From Pseudarthrobacter sp. NamB4 (GTDB taxonomy: Bacteria; Actinomycetota; Actinomycetes; Actinomycetales; Micrococcaceae): a stretch of DNA of 64,000 nucleotides. The translations under genes and the position numbers were made by a program. A model generated the notes under the pieces. That model was not told where the DNA came from. It searched no databases and was given only the letters and a program-made list of their open reading frames with translations. The stretch is from positions 22,392-86,391 of the forward strand of contig NZ_VAHM01000019.1 in assembly GCF_005796185.1 (NCBI RefSeq). The letters run 5' to 3'. Positions 17,770-27,341 of the stretch are shown in pieces. Every line of letters starts with the position of its first letter. Position 1 is the stretch's first letter.

Positions 17770-18723
17770 GTGAAGCGTTATAACTCTCCACCAAATTGGC
17801 CAACTCCGCCCCCGGGTTGGCAGCCTCCTCCTGGCTGGCGGCCCGATCCAGAATGGGGGCCGCCACCTCCCGGTCATGAGTTTTGGATCGAAGATTCAGA
17901 TGTTTTTGGGCCGTCTAACCAACGTGGCAAAGCAATTGCAATCACTGCCCTAACCGTCGGTGGTATCGCCTTGCTCCTCTGCTGGGTTCCAGTAGTCAAC
18001 AACTTGGTCTTTGTCCTTGGACTTGCCGCCGTTGTGTTAGCTCTCGTTGCATCAGTAGTGACGATCGGAGCGCAGTCCAGTTTCCGTGGAATGGCGATAG
18101 CTGCTGTTGCTGTCAGCATCCTTTCTGTCGTTGGTGTGCTTGCCAGCCAGGCCTATTACCAATCAATCATCAGCGATGCCTTTGGGGTCTCTAAGGATGA
18201 GATGGGGCAGCGCCCCTCCGCGATCACGTCGGAGAGTGGCCCTCCCGCTGGCGAAGCCAGTCCTTCCGCAAATCCCTCGGAACCTGACGCTGGTACTGCC
18301 AATCGACCCTTTCCGCTTGGGACGACGGCGTCAATGGGCCCGGATTACGAAGTCACAGTGGTCGCGGTGAAGCTTGACGCTACTGCCGAGGTCTTGGCAG
18401 TGAACCGTTTCAATGGCCCACCCGAGGGCCAATATGTCTTGGTCCAGTTACAAGTGAGATATGTGGGAGTGGGCGAAGGAAACCCATGGATTGACCTCTC
18501 GCCGACTTTCGTCGGCTCAGATGCCAGACAGTATGACGCGCATGAATGTAATGCCGTGCTTGCACAAGCGGCGATGGAAGTCCCCACCCTCGAAAATGGT
18601 GGCAAAGCAACCTACCAAGTTTGCATGGACGTACCCGTGGGAGCCACAGACGGGGCCAGAATTTTCGTGGAGAGGAGACTGTCCTTCAGCGACAAGGCGA
18701 GGGCTTACTGGGCCCTCTCCTGA
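17770..18723 (+). CDS. Proline-rich membrane protein with DUF4352-like extracellular domain
   Basis: A 317-aa protein. Residues 1-40 are rich in Pro, Gly and Trp (PPPGWQPPPGW), a layout seen in many actinobacterial membrane proteins. Hydrophobic helices lie at about 53-75, 77-97 and 105-128. The remaining 180 residues form a soluble, probably extracytoplasmic domain of DUF4352 type, with a stretch (GQYVLVQLQVRYVG) that fits its beta-sandwich and two Cys that could pair. The start is GTG. Function unknown. Codon use is more AT-rich than in the metabolic genes to the left, marking the start of the accessory region. Confidence 0.6.
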   Translation: MKRYNSPPNWPTPPPGWQPPPGWRPDPEWGPPPPGHEFWIEDSDVFGPSNQRGKAIAITALTVGGIALLLCWVPVVNNLVFVLGLAAVVLALVASVVTIGAQSSFRGMAIAAVAVSILSVVGVLASQAYYQSIISDAFGVSKDEMGQRPSAITSESGPPAGEASPSANPSEPDAGTANRPFPLGTTASMGPDYEVTVVAVKLDATAEVLAVNRFNGPPEGQYVLVQLQVRYVGVGEGNPWIDLSPTFVGSDARQYDAHECNAVLAQAAMEVPTLENGGKATYQVCMDVPVGATDGARIFVERRLSFSDKARAYWALS

Positions 18724-19048
18724 CCAGGCCAGTCAGGGCTTGTTGGGCAGTTCTTTCGGCGGCGCACGGCTAGTAATTCTTCGGGAGAAGCCGTTCTGTC
18801 GCCTGTTGCTTCACGTGGTCTCAAGCGGGAACCTACCCCAGGACCGCGCAAGCCTTGGGCAGTTTCATTCCGCGTTCCTCCATAAGCGTGCGCGGGAGGG
18901 TGGGCTACTCGGTGATGATGCGGCCCACTCCCAGATCCCTCAAGCCCATACACGACTCGGGTTGCAATACCTTGAGGTCAGGAGATGGAGCTGCCTGCTG
19001 CCATCTAGCGATTCGGAGGCATCAGGGTGCCGGCGGGCCGCGATGCTG
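18724..19048. other. Intergenic, no gene seen
   Basis: About 325 bp between two convergently oriented genes. No frame with protein-like composition, no clear hairpin and no repeat were seen. Confidence 0.5.
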
Positions 19049-19402
19049 TCACTCGACACTGTCCCTAACCGAGAGGGGTTTGGGTAACTCCCAGACCCGG
19101 GCAAATTCGTCAGCAACGAGGGGCCAGACTTCGCGCAGACCGTCTTCGACCGAGTTGATTACTTCGGCCAAGGGCGGGAAGACGACGAATTCGTGCGGGA
19201 TGACTCTGCCGGCCGCGTCCTGCCATCCCGAAGGATCCGGGAATCGGAGAGCCACTGTGTCGCCGACGCGGCGAAAGGCTTCCGGCTCGCCCTCAACGTC
19301 CGAGAAGGCCTTGTCGTACTCTATGAGCGGATCCGGGAAGCCCCCATCACGAAGGAACCGGAAACCCCACATACGCCCGCGGGTGGCCCAAATGAGCTTC
19401 AT
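19049..19402 (-). CDS. Small partner of the GTPase, unknown
   Basis: A 117-aa protein not recognised. It starts MKLIWATRGRMWGFRFLRDGG and is acidic, with many aromatic residues and no membrane segment. Its start overlaps the stop of the GTPase gene by 4 bp (19399-19402), which argues for a two-gene unit in which the small protein is made in proportion to the GTPase and probably binds it. Confidence 0.6.
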   Translation of the reverse strand: MKLIWATRGRMWGFRFLRDGGFPDPLIEYDKAFSDVEGEPEAFRRVGDTVALRFPDPSGWQDAAGRVIPHEFVVFPPLAEVINSVEDGLREVWPLVADEFARVWELPKPLSVRDSVE

Positions 19403-20550
19403 CTACGGCTCCTCAACAGGGTCTGATCCGTTTCACCCTGCGTCAAGTCCATTTTGAAGCGCGTTAGCGTGGCCGTAAGGTAGTCGCGTCTGGCGACGGC
19501 CTCGGCGTTGATTTCGCGCAGTTTGTCCGCGGCGAGGTTGGCAGCGTCCTTTACGACGTCGGGACCGACAAGCTTCTGTAGAAAACCAAGGGGGCCTGGC
19601 AAGGTGCCCTTACCTCCAATCAAGACTGCGGCAAAAGGTCCGGCGGCGCGCAACAGATTCTCGAGTACCTTGCCTGGGATGTGCAGCGCCTCAGCCCATT
19701 TGGTGTGACGCTCGAACGGGAGCACGGCGGCTAACGGCAGGATAAGGTCCAAACCAACGCGCTTGGCCACCTCAATCTTGCCCGACTCGAACTTTGCGGA
19801 TGAAAGAAGCACAAAGTCCTCCCCCACTGATAGGGCCCCGTTAGCCTCGACAAGCCCAGCGATGACTTTACGCAATTCATCGATATCGTCGGAGGCCTTT
19901 TCAATAAGAAGATCACGGAACTTGAACACGTCTAGCTCTGGCAGTAGATCGGACTTCGAAAGCGCCAAGATCCAAATGCGGGGGAACTCAACGAGAGGTT
20001 TACCGTCCTCCAATAGTTCACTCTTCAAAGAGAGCAACCCGTTACGAAAGTTGGTGAATAATAACTTAAGGTAACGCTCTTCTTCGCCGGAGTTGTCCAG
20101 CAGCCGTTGACCGTCCACCAGCAAAAGTGCGACATCGGAACCCAACAAAGCCTTGAAGGTGTCAATCCTGCGTTGGGCCTCCTCAGGACCGCTTACGTCC
20201 TCCTCAAACCACTCCCCGGGGTAGTCGTGCCAAACCAGGCGCAAGGCGTCAAAGGGTTTAGCTTTCATCAAGTCGGCGTCAGCCTCATCCTTGAGCTTCA
20301 AGGAGAAAGAGTAAGAAGTACCAGCGAAACGGGTGGGCTCGGGGAGTCGCGCCGAATTCCTCATCCCGAGGTAGTTCCGGTGCAGCCGGTTGCCTTGGCC
20401 GACATCATCGGGCAGAACATGGAACAGGCTCTTCTGAAGGTATCGTGGCTCCTGTGTCGCTCCATAGAACGAGGAGAGCATGACGGTTTTGCCACTGCCG
20501 CTCTCACCAAACACCGCAATGTGCTGCTCCAGAGCTCTGTTCAATTCCAT
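19399..20550 (-). CDS. P-loop GTPase-like protein (TRAFAC-type) of a possible conflict system
   Basis: A 383-aa cytoplasmic protein. The P-loop GESGSGKT is at residues 15-22. A G3-like motif WHDYPGEW is at 107-114 (DxxG) and a G4-like LSKSDLL lies near 200, so GTP rather than ATP is likely. About 70 residues between P-loop and G3 are longer than in Ras-like GTPases. The C-terminal 110 residues contain a hydrophobic stretch (AAGPFAAVLIGG) that might contact membrane, followed by a helical tail. It resembles GTPases described in bacterial conflict systems with small partner proteins, but I cannot name the family. It is followed by a 117-aa partner with 4-bp overlap. Confidence 0.65.
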   Translation of the reverse strand: MELNRALEQHIAVFGESGSGKTVMLSSFYGATQEPRYLQKSLFHVLPDDVGQGNRLHRNYLGMRNSARLPEPTRFAGTSYSFSLKLKDEADADLMKAKPFDALRLVWHDYPGEWFEEDVSGPEEAQRRIDTFKALLGSDVALLLVDGQRLLDNSGEEERYLKLLFTNFRNGLLSLKSELLEDGKPLVEFPRIWILALSKSDLLPELDVFKFRDLLIEKASDDIDELRKVIAGLVEANGALSVGEDFVLLSSAKFESGKIEVAKRVGLDLILPLAAVLPFERHTKWAEALHIPGKVLENLLRAAGPFAAVLIGGKGTLPGPLGFLQKLVGPDVVKDAANLAADKLREINAEAVARRDYLTATLTRFKMDLTQGETDQTLLRSRR

Positions 20551-20656
20551 ATGACGAGCTTACGTGAGCGACCATTCCTCCTCCCGCAAGTGGCCCCCTT
20601 GTCGTCCCGATCGTTGTAACTTTTAAGCTGGCTTTCAGCCGAGTCACTTTGTGAGC

Positions 20657-20929
20657 TCAAAGCCATCGGAATGCTTGTGCCCATAGGACGTGACACTGAA
20701 CGATTACTTCCCGCCGGCGCTCCAGCCAACCCTGAGAGTCGGCGGTAGCTAGTTTCCGTGGGGTATTTGTCGCGATCCTCTTGCCTGACACTCTCCACAA
20801 CTGCTTCATGGTGCCTATGTGGACTTGTTGAGTATCGTCAAAGCGCTTGGCCCATGTTGCAAGACCGAGTGCGATAACTGAATTGCCTCGCCGAAGCACT
20901 TTGGAATCTAGGGAGACACGGAGGGGCAC
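20657..20929 (-). CDS. Possible small protein, unknown
   Basis: A 90-codon frame beginning with GTG at 20929, preceded by GAGGAT 4 bp upstream. The start PLRVSLDSKVLRRGNSVIAL faintly recalls the N-terminus of actinophage replisome-organizer proteins, which carry (H)PKVLRAGNAALGLW. The rest is basic and unremarkable. If real, it would be the only trace of a phage gene here. The remainder of the interval 20551-21274 shows no gene. Confidence 0.3.
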   Translation of the reverse strand: MPLRVSLDSKVLRRGNSVIALGLATWAKRFDDTQQVHIGTMKQLWRVSGKRIATNTPRKLATADSQGWLERRREVIVQCHVLWAQAFRWL

Positions 20930-21274
20930 TCTATCCTCGTGTTCCTCATCACCTGGATGAGGAGGAGTCGGCGGCAAGGCTCCTGGCTATTCGCGTTATC
21001 CATCTTCTCATTGAAACCGTCTGGTGATCGCAGTGCAGAGCTGCGATCAGCGCTGAAAAATCCGCAAACGCGGACAGTACGTCGTGGACTCGATCCGGAC
21101 AGTGTTCACGCAGTTCTGCCTGGGCTGGAATTCACGCCCTCGAAAGGAGGCATAAAGACCCAAGCGCGTCAAACCGCTCTTGATCCCCACGCCTCATGGT
21201 TACAAAAAACGCTTTGGCGGTTAAGAACTTTTTGTAACTGGAGGAATGTCTGGTGCCTCGGCTAATTTCCTTGC

Positions 21275-21520
21275 ATGACTGAGGACAGAAAGACAAAGAA
21301 GGCAGCTGCGACGAGGAAGTGCCCGGTGTGCGGGCAGGAGTCCTGGCGCATCATTTACGGCATGGTCATGCCTGACGTTATGGAACAAAATCCGAAGGCG
21401 GAATTCGCGGGCTGCGTTATTGTCCCCGAAGTGCGCATCTACCCTGCCACCGGAAAAGTCGAAGGCAGCATTGCCAAGTGGGCATGCCAGAACCCTGAGT
21501 GCCGCCACCGCTGGTGGTAG
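21275..21520 (+). CDS. Small zinc-ribbon-like protein
   Basis: An 81-aa protein with CPVCG at residues 16-20 and CQNPEC near 70-75, two Cys pairs typical of a zinc ribbon, and a terminal HRWW. The ATG at 21275 follows a purine-poor leader, so the ribosome site is weak. It converges on the AddA-like gene with only 14 bp between stops. Function unknown. Confidence 0.6.
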   Translation: MTEDRKTKKAAATRKCPVCGQESWRIIYGMVMPDVMEQNPKAEFAGCVIVPEVRIYPATGKVEGSIAKWACQNPECRHRWW

Positions 21521-21526
21521 CGGCAC
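21499..21526. terminator. Hairpin shared by convergent genes
   Basis: GTGCCGC and GCGGCAC pair, extended inside by CACC/GGTG with a bulge. It overlaps the last codons of the zinc-ribbon gene and lies 9 bp from the end of the AddA-like gene. Confidence 0.5.
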
Positions 21527-21534
21527 CTCGGGCT

Positions 21535-24500
21535 TCACACCTCGCTGACCTCGTAGACACTTCCCAACGCGGGGAAATGGATAAGCGTCCGCACCACTGG
21601 CTTTCCTGTCGCAGCCAACACCGCATTCCGGTACGCCGCCATTTGGCCTAGATATTTATCGCGGACATGGCCTTCGGGGTCCTTGCCCGGGTAAGTCTTA
21701 TGGTCGACGAGTACGAACCCTTCTGGTCCTTCCAGCAGCAGGTCAATCCAGCCCTCCATCACTTGGTTTTCTGGCCGCCACCCGATGGCAGCCTCACGAT
21801 GCCGAACCCAGCCAGGGAACTCGGCGTCGAGATAGGTCTCAAACCTGTCGCCGGAAGTGACCAACAGTGAAGGGTCAACAGTGTCCGTCACCTGCCAGCG
21901 TGTGACGATGCGCTCGGCCAGGTCCCTTTGTTCCGCCGAATTCAGCGCTGAGAATTCCGTTCCAAGATAAGCGTGAACGGCACTTCCTACTGCGCCCCAA
22001 TCATCGGACCCGTGCTCGGCAAGCGGGGCGCCAAGTTCCGCAACGGGACTCACGTTCGCTTCATGCCCGGCCGAGCCAAGGGAGGAAGCCGCGAACCTGG
22101 CTGGCATCCCCTCAACACTGGGAAAAGTCGACGGCGCGTCAGTAAAACCTGGAGTCCAGGAAGCAGCGGCAGGGACGGCGTCCATCGGGGCAAGCTCTTC
22201 GACATGCGTGGGGAGGCTTTCCCCGTTGGCCACCTGCATGACACCATCGGCACTGTCGTCGTCCTGCTTTGACCACGACACCAGGGAGGCGATGCCCAGA
22301 TTGTTCAGCAAGTCCGGTTTCCCGTTTTTAGCCGTGAGGATCGTGGTCTCGATTGCACGGGTCATGCCAACGTACATGAGGCGAGACATATTGCGGCGGT
22401 CTCGTTCCTCAGCCCGCAGCGCCACGTCACTCGCTGTCCCCTTGGCATCCAAAGGCGAGCCTCCATACGGGAAGGGGGTTGGCCAGAAGCGGATCCAGCG
22501 GCCTGCCAAGGGCTGCTCCAAGTCAAAGCTGCCTTCCTGTTCTACAGCTGCCCCAAAGGCCGCCAGTCGCAGGTCCTTGTCCAGGCCTTCCATCACCACT
22601 ACAGGCCACTCAAGCCCCTTGGCCTTGTGATACGTGAGGACGTTTACAACTTCAGGTCCAGAATTCTCGGCAGATTGCTGCTCCTCCGAGCTGAAGAACG
22701 TGAGGAAGCCGCGCAAGGTGGCCGGTGAGCGCAAAGCGAGACAGCGCTCGTAGTACGTCTTGATGACGCCGCGGACCGCGTCCAAGTTCCTCAGACGAGT
22801 GGCGGGGGAGGACCAGGCAGCAATAAGCCTCGGGATTCCCAGCGCTGCAACCACAGCTTCGAAGATCTCCGTAGGTGTAGCCAACCCTGCCCGGTCACGC
22901 AGGGCGTCGAGAGTCTTGATTACAGGGTCTTCGTGCCACGATTCGAGCACCGGAGCTGGGTCGGCGGCAGCCAGCAACTCCTGCTGCCAATTCCCATAGG
23001 CCGCGTGGCTGGGGTGGAGTGCCACGAGCTCGGCGAGTGCAACAGTGTCATAGCCATCTGCGACATAGGCCATGCCAGCCCGGGCAAGTTGCACCTCGCG
23101 CGCCTGGGAAAGTTTGCGTGGGTTGCGGCTGGCGCGGATACCCAAGGCATCGAGAGCCTTGGAGATAGATTCAACGTCCGCATTTGACCTGGCCAGAACG
23201 GCCACGTCTCCCGGGCGCAGCTGAGGTCGGCGTCCCAGCAACGAGGCTATCCCTGCCGCCGTTGCCTTCAACCGTTCGCCGTCGTTGGTCTGGCGACGGG
23301 TCCACGCCTCAAGGGTGCCGGGCGACCACTGCGCGTGCGCCGCCGGAAGCTTAAGGTGGACGGTTTCGGACGGCATGCCGTGCTGTTCGAAAACAGGTTC
23401 AAAAACGGCATTGCTCAGATCAACCACGGCCTGATGGGAGCGCCATGTCTCGGAAAGCTGCTCCCGCCGGCTAACCTTGCCAACCACGGCCTCCATAAGC
23501 TCGGGATCAGTGCCGCGGAACTCATAGATGGCCTGCTTGGGATCACCCACCCACACGGCTTCTTGGACGAGTTGGCTCAGCTGCAGGAAAAGTTCCAGCT
23601 GTAGGGGGCTGGTGTCTTGGAACTCGTCAACAACCAGAAACTGGACGCGCTCGGGGAACGAGCGGCGGAACGCTTCGTTTTCGCGTGCCAGCCTCAGAAC
23701 AAGGGTCTCCTGGTCCACGAAATCCATGAGGCCGTGGAGTCGCTTGAAGTCTGAATAAGCCTCCAGACATTCAGCGGCGCAGCGGAAAATCAGCCGGATG
23801 TATTGCTCCAGGTCATAGTGGAAGGCGGGGTTGGAGAGAAGTCCCTCTTTGATGGCGCCGGTCGCCGGGGCGAAGAGAGTCCTAACAGCGGAGGGCGCAG
23901 CAGATCCAACGACGCCACGCCAGCTTTCCCAAGTGATGGCGGGGACTTCACCTAGGGAAGCGATCCTGTGCAGGATCTTCGGAACGTGCTCGGTGAAGGC
24001 GGCGGACGTAGTGGACACAGGCTTTCCGGCGGGTGTTTTGCCGTCGCGCGCCATGGCCTCTAAGTCAGGAACGGTGTTGCGAAGGTCGAGCAGCCACTTC
24101 TCCCGTTCATCGAGACTGGGCTCGTCGAGCAGCTCCCGCAAGCCAGTCCAGGATCGCTCTGCGCAGGCATCCAGCTCCGCGGCATCCAGAAGGTTTGTAC
24201 GGGCAGCGTCAACAACGGACCGGACCATGTCCTGCCAAGTCTTGGCGTCGCGGGCACCGTTGCCGTCGGTGCCCATTCGATGGGAGATGGGAAGGATCGC
24301 CGGGGCGTGCTCAGCTAGGACCTCGTCGGTAGCAAGGTTAAAAATGCTGGCGAGCTGCTCCTCGCCGATCATTTCAAGCGCAGGGGAGAGGCCGGCGTCG
24401 ATTGCGTGTTCCTGCAGCAACTGGCCGCACACACTGTTCACCGTGCCGATTAGGCTCGCCGGAAGCTCTTGGGAAGCCAGCCGCAGTGCAGTGGCAGCAT

Positions 24501-24711
24501 CGGCGTCGTCCGTTACCTCCGCCTGTTCAAGAAGCCTGGCGGCGATACGCTCACGGAGCTCGCCCGCCGCCTTCTTGGTAAACGTCGTGGCCATGATGGC
24601 ACCAGCCGGCAGCCCGGCCGAAATCTGGTCAACGATTTTGCCCGTCAGAGTGTACGTTTTCCCGGTGCCGGCGCTTGCCGAAACCATGGTGACGTTGTCC
24701 AGCAAGTTCAT
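21535..24711 (-). CDS. UvrD/AddA-like helicase-nuclease
   Basis: A 1058-aa SF1A helicase fused to a C-terminal PD-(D/E)XK nuclease, the AddA/RecB layout. Walker A SASAGTGKT is at residues 11-19, FLVVDEFQDTSPLQ (Walker B) near 355, WVGDPKQAIYEFRG near 390, ETWRSH near 420, LTYHKAKGLEWPVVVMEG near 695 and LMYVGMTRA near 775. The nuclease core is GWIDLLLEGPEGFVLVDHKTYPG near 1010 (D..D-x-K). It is last in a five-gene operon and overlaps the AddB-like gene by 4 bp. AddAB enzymes resect DNA ends in repair and degrade foreign linear DNA. The company of a helicase-sigma fusion suggests a specialised, probably defensive version. Confidence 0.9.
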   Translation of the reverse strand: MNLLDNVTMVSASAGTGKTYTLTGKIVDQISAGLPAGAIMATTFTKKAAGELRERIAARLLEQAEVTDDADAATALRLASQELPASLIGTVNSVCGQLLQEHAIDAGLSPALEMIGEEQLASIFNLATDEVLAEHAPAILPISHRMGTDGNGARDAKTWQDMVRSVVDAARTNLLDAAELDACAERSWTGLRELLDEPSLDEREKWLLDLRNTVPDLEAMARDGKTPAGKPVSTTSAAFTEHVPKILHRIASLGEVPAITWESWRGVVGSAAPSAVRTLFAPATGAIKEGLLSNPAFHYDLEQYIRLIFRCAAECLEAYSDFKRLHGLMDFVDQETLVLRLARENEAFRRSFPERVQFLVVDEFQDTSPLQLELFLQLSQLVQEAVWVGDPKQAIYEFRGTDPELMEAVVGKVSRREQLSETWRSHQAVVDLSNAVFEPVFEQHGMPSETVHLKLPAAHAQWSPGTLEAWTRRQTNDGERLKATAAGIASLLGRRPQLRPGDVAVLARSNADVESISKALDALGIRASRNPRKLSQAREVQLARAGMAYVADGYDTVALAELVALHPSHAAYGNWQQELLAAADPAPVLESWHEDPVIKTLDALRDRAGLATPTEIFEAVVAALGIPRLIAAWSSPATRLRNLDAVRGVIKTYYERCLALRSPATLRGFLTFFSSEEQQSAENSGPEVVNVLTYHKAKGLEWPVVVMEGLDKDLRLAAFGAAVEQEGSFDLEQPLAGRWIRFWPTPFPYGGSPLDAKGTASDVALRAEERDRRNMSRLMYVGMTRAIETTILTAKNGKPDLLNNLGIASLVSWSKQDDDSADGVMQVANGESLPTHVEELAPMDAVPAAASWTPGFTDAPSTFPSVEGMPARFAASSLGSAGHEANVSPVAELGAPLAEHGSDDWGAVGSAVHAYLGTEFSALNSAEQRDLAERIVTRWQVTDTVDPSLLVTSGDRFETYLDAEFPGWVRHREAAIGWRPENQVMEGWIDLLLEGPEGFVLVDHKTYPGKDPEGHVRDKYLGQMAAYRNAVLAATGKPVVRTLIHFPALGSVYEVSEV

Positions 24712-27341
24712 GAATAGTCCCCTTTGACTCCACAGAGCGTGCCGAAATTGCAGTACGTGCAGTTCGGCTTCCTGTGCAAGCGTTCTTGTTCGGCAGCCAG
24801 GGCGGCGGCGCTAAGCTCGCCTTCCGCCAGCACGTCCTCCACCCGTTGCGTTGCAGTGATCCGCCCGGACAGCACTTCGTCCACGGTGAACTCAACGGCC
24901 CGAATGGCTTTGCGCCAGAGCTCGGGCGCGTCTTGGGCAGCCTGCAGTGCGGGGCCAAATTCCGGGTGGGCGGACGCGAATGTGCCCTGCTTGAGCATGA
25001 AATACGCGGCCGGACTCTGGGGCGAAACGTCGCCGTCGTTCAAGGCCCACTGGTACAGGGCTAGCTGAAGAGCTTCGCCCTGCTGCACGTCCTCGCGGAG
25101 GTACTTTTCGGAGTTGGTCCATTTGAGGTCGACGACAGCGGTTCGGCCTGCCGCATCAATGCCTACAGCGTCTACTCGGCCTTCGACCGCAACAGTAACT
25201 TCCGACCCGCCCGCTATCAACGACAAGTCCTTGCTGAAAGCCTTCTCCATCTCCTGAAGCACCACGCCGCCCCGCTGCAACTGCTGAAAGAACATGAGAA
25301 CGGTGGTTTCGATGGTTGCACGCACTCCGGCCAGCCGGTGCTTTTGTCCGGGCAGCAGCAGCTCCGACGCCAGCTCGGGCAGCAGCCGGTCGATTACGGT
25401 CTTAACCTCCGCCAGCTGCGGAACGGCCCGATGTTCCTTCCGAAGCCTTTCTTGGAGTACTTCGACGACCTTGTGGGCGAATATCCCGAGCATCTTGTTC
25501 CCGGTGGGGACATCCGCAGCGTCCGGCACCCGAAGGTGTGACTTGTGTTTGAGGACCCATGCGAGTGAGCAGCCAAGCAGCGTGGACAGCTGGGTGTAGG
25601 AAATGCGTTCTGGCAGGAGTGCCGGGTTTGGAGCTACCACGTGGACAGGGAGGGGTGCTGTGGCGCGGTGTGGACTGACTTTTACGAGCTGCGAACGGCG
25701 GCCAGCTAGGGACCAGTGGCCGGTGCTATCTGTGAGATCAGCGGGGGAAACGGTGATGGCGGCGAGGCGATCTGCCATGGTTTGCGCCTTAACGCTTTGT
25801 TGGGCGGCCACCAGCGCCTCTAGGAGCGGGTTGCCTTCCACGCGTTCGCCGTCGCGTTGCTGAATCTGCACGAGAACCAGATTTTTGGTCCGGGTGGCCC
25901 CGGAAAGGGTTTGGGCAACCTCAAGGGCACTCAGTTCTTCACGAGACGATAGATGAACGCCCACCAACGCGAGAGTGTCCACGTCCTGGGCGTCCCACCT
26001 GCGAGGCCGCGGGGCACCTGCATTCTGGAATCCCCACCAAAGCACGTGGTCGACCTCATCGGTGAGCTCGGCCAGATGGCCGAGCCGGAGCCAGGGGGAG
26101 GCTTCAGCCGCGACCAGGGAGATGGCGGTCGGAGAGATCACTGAGGCTATGATTCGGCGCAGGTCCCGGCGGGACACGCGGGTGAGCGGTGCGGTCAGTG
26201 CGAGAATCCGCTGCAGCAAGGCCGCGGTACTCTTGGCAGTCTCATCGATGGCGGCACGGGCACGTAGCCGTGCCGCTAGCCATTCGCTTCGCTCCGCCAG
26301 CTCCGTCCCGCTGACGCCCTTTTCCTCAAGGAGCAGCCCGGTACTGAACATCTGGTCCAGGATCAGCGCCAGATCCGGGCCGAGTTGTTCATCGCGTTCG
26401 ATGTCGGCAACAGCGGCCTTCCAAGCATCCCCTCCGATTCCGGGCTCGGCCCTGAGCGCGCCCAGCAGGAGGCGCGCTGCAGCCCGACGCACGGGCGAGC
26501 CCGGCAATGTGAGGAACTCAGCGAGGAGTTGGATGTTCGGTGGCCCCCAGATCACTTCAAAAAAGAGGGGAATGAGTTGATCCTGTGGGCGCCACACTGA
26601 TGGCGTGCCGGCGCCCACCGCAGGCAGACTGTGCTCAGCCAGAAAGTGGTCCAGAACGGCGGTGCTGTCGGAAGCCACGACGGCGGTGCTTTCGTTCCCC
26701 GCTGCTGAGATCCACCGCGCGCTGTTCTCAGCGGCTTCCCACTCGGTTTCGGCGGTGAGCAGTGTGAGCCTTAGTTGGGTGTTCGCAGTCACTGCTTCGC
26801 TGACTTTGATTCCCCGGCTCCGAAGTTTGGCGATAATGACCTGCCAAATGTGGGGAAAGCTGCGCTCGGCGTGCTGAAGTATCAGCTCGTTTATGCCAAG
26901 CGACAAAGGCGAATTAAGCGCTGTCACCAGCTCTGCGACGTCGTCCGCCAGCGAAGGTGCGAGCTGCCCTGGTGCCTTCTCGGCAGCGGCAAGTGTTTGA
27001 AGCAACGGGGAGCTGGCTACGCCGCCTGTCTCCGCTTCGGGAAGCTCACCGCTCCAGCCGTTCGAAACGGCGTCATCACGGGCTGCGAGCAATTCCTGGG
27101 CAGTGGACCAAGGGTCCACCTCAAATGAAGAGTGGAACCACGCGTCGGGGGAGTCAATTGACTGGAGACGGTTCATGTACTGACTGACCCGCTCAGCGTG
27201 CCCAGTGTCAGGGCGGGTGATTCCCAAGCGCGTCTGCAGGAGCGCAGTAAAGTTCTTCCTACCGACGCGGATGTGATTAAGACCCGGTTGGGTGTAGGCC
27301 CAAGGCGCCCGGTCCAGATGCCACCCGAACTCGATCTTCAT
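24708..27341 (-). CDS. AddB-like PD-(D/E)XK nuclease with predicted Fe-S cluster
   Basis: An 877-aa protein with the AddB architecture. The N-terminus [23 protein letters not shown] has no Walker A, so the helicase half is inactive or scaffold-only. The C-terminal nuclease shows [26 protein letters not shown] (Asp and Asp-x-Lys) near residues 725-755. A Cys in [12 protein letters not shown] upstream and [11 protein letters not shown] at the very C-terminus give C..CxxCx5C, the arrangement that holds a [4Fe-4S] cluster in AddB. It overlaps both neighbours by 4 bp. The partner is the AddA-like gene downstream. Confidence 0.85.
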   Translation of the reverse strand: MKIEFGWHLDRAPWAYTQPGLNHIRVGRKNFTALLQTRLGITRPDTGHAERVSQYMNRLQSIDSPDAWFHSSFEVDPWSTAQELLAARDDAVSNGWSGELPEAETGGVASSPLLQTLAAAEKAPGQLAPSLADDVAELVTALNSPLSLGINELILQHAERSFPHIWQVIIAKLRSRGIKVSEAVTANTQLRLTLLTAETEWEAAENSARWISAAGNESTAVVASDSTAVLDHFLAEHSLPAVGAGTPSVWRPQDQLIPLFFEVIWGPPNIQLLAEFLTLPGSPVRRAAARLLLGALRAEPGIGGDAWKAAVADIERDEQLGPDLALILDQMFSTGLLLEEKGVSGTELAERSEWLAARLRARAAIDETAKSTAALLQRILALTAPLTRVSRRDLRRIIASVISPTAISLVAAEASPWLRLGHLAELTDEVDHVLWWGFQNAGAPRPRRWDAQDVDTLALVGVHLSSREELSALEVAQTLSGATRTKNLVLVQIQQRDGERVEGNPLLEALVAAQQSVKAQTMADRLAAITVSPADLTDSTGHWSLAGRRSQLVKVSPHRATAPLPVHVVAPNPALLPERISYTQLSTLLGCSLAWVLKHKSHLRVPDAADVPTGNKMLGIFAHKVVEVLQERLRKEHRAVPQLAEVKTVIDRLLPELASELLLPGQKHRLAGVRATIETTVLMFFQQLQRGGVVLQEMEKAFSKDLSLIAGGSEVTVAVEGRVDAVGIDAAGRTAVVDLKWTNSEKYLREDVQQGEALQLALYQWALNDGDVSPQSPAAYFMLKQGTFASAHPEFGPALQAAQDAPELWRKAIRAVEFTVDEVLSGRITATQRVEDVLAEGELSAAALAAEQERLHRKPNCTYCNFGTLCGVKGDYS

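Noticed and set aside
21535..24711. Housekeeping AddA/AdnB as the simple explanation of this gene
   Set aside because: Possible, but the overlap with the AddB-like and helicase-sigma genes and the defence context argue for a specialised version; kept open in the findings.
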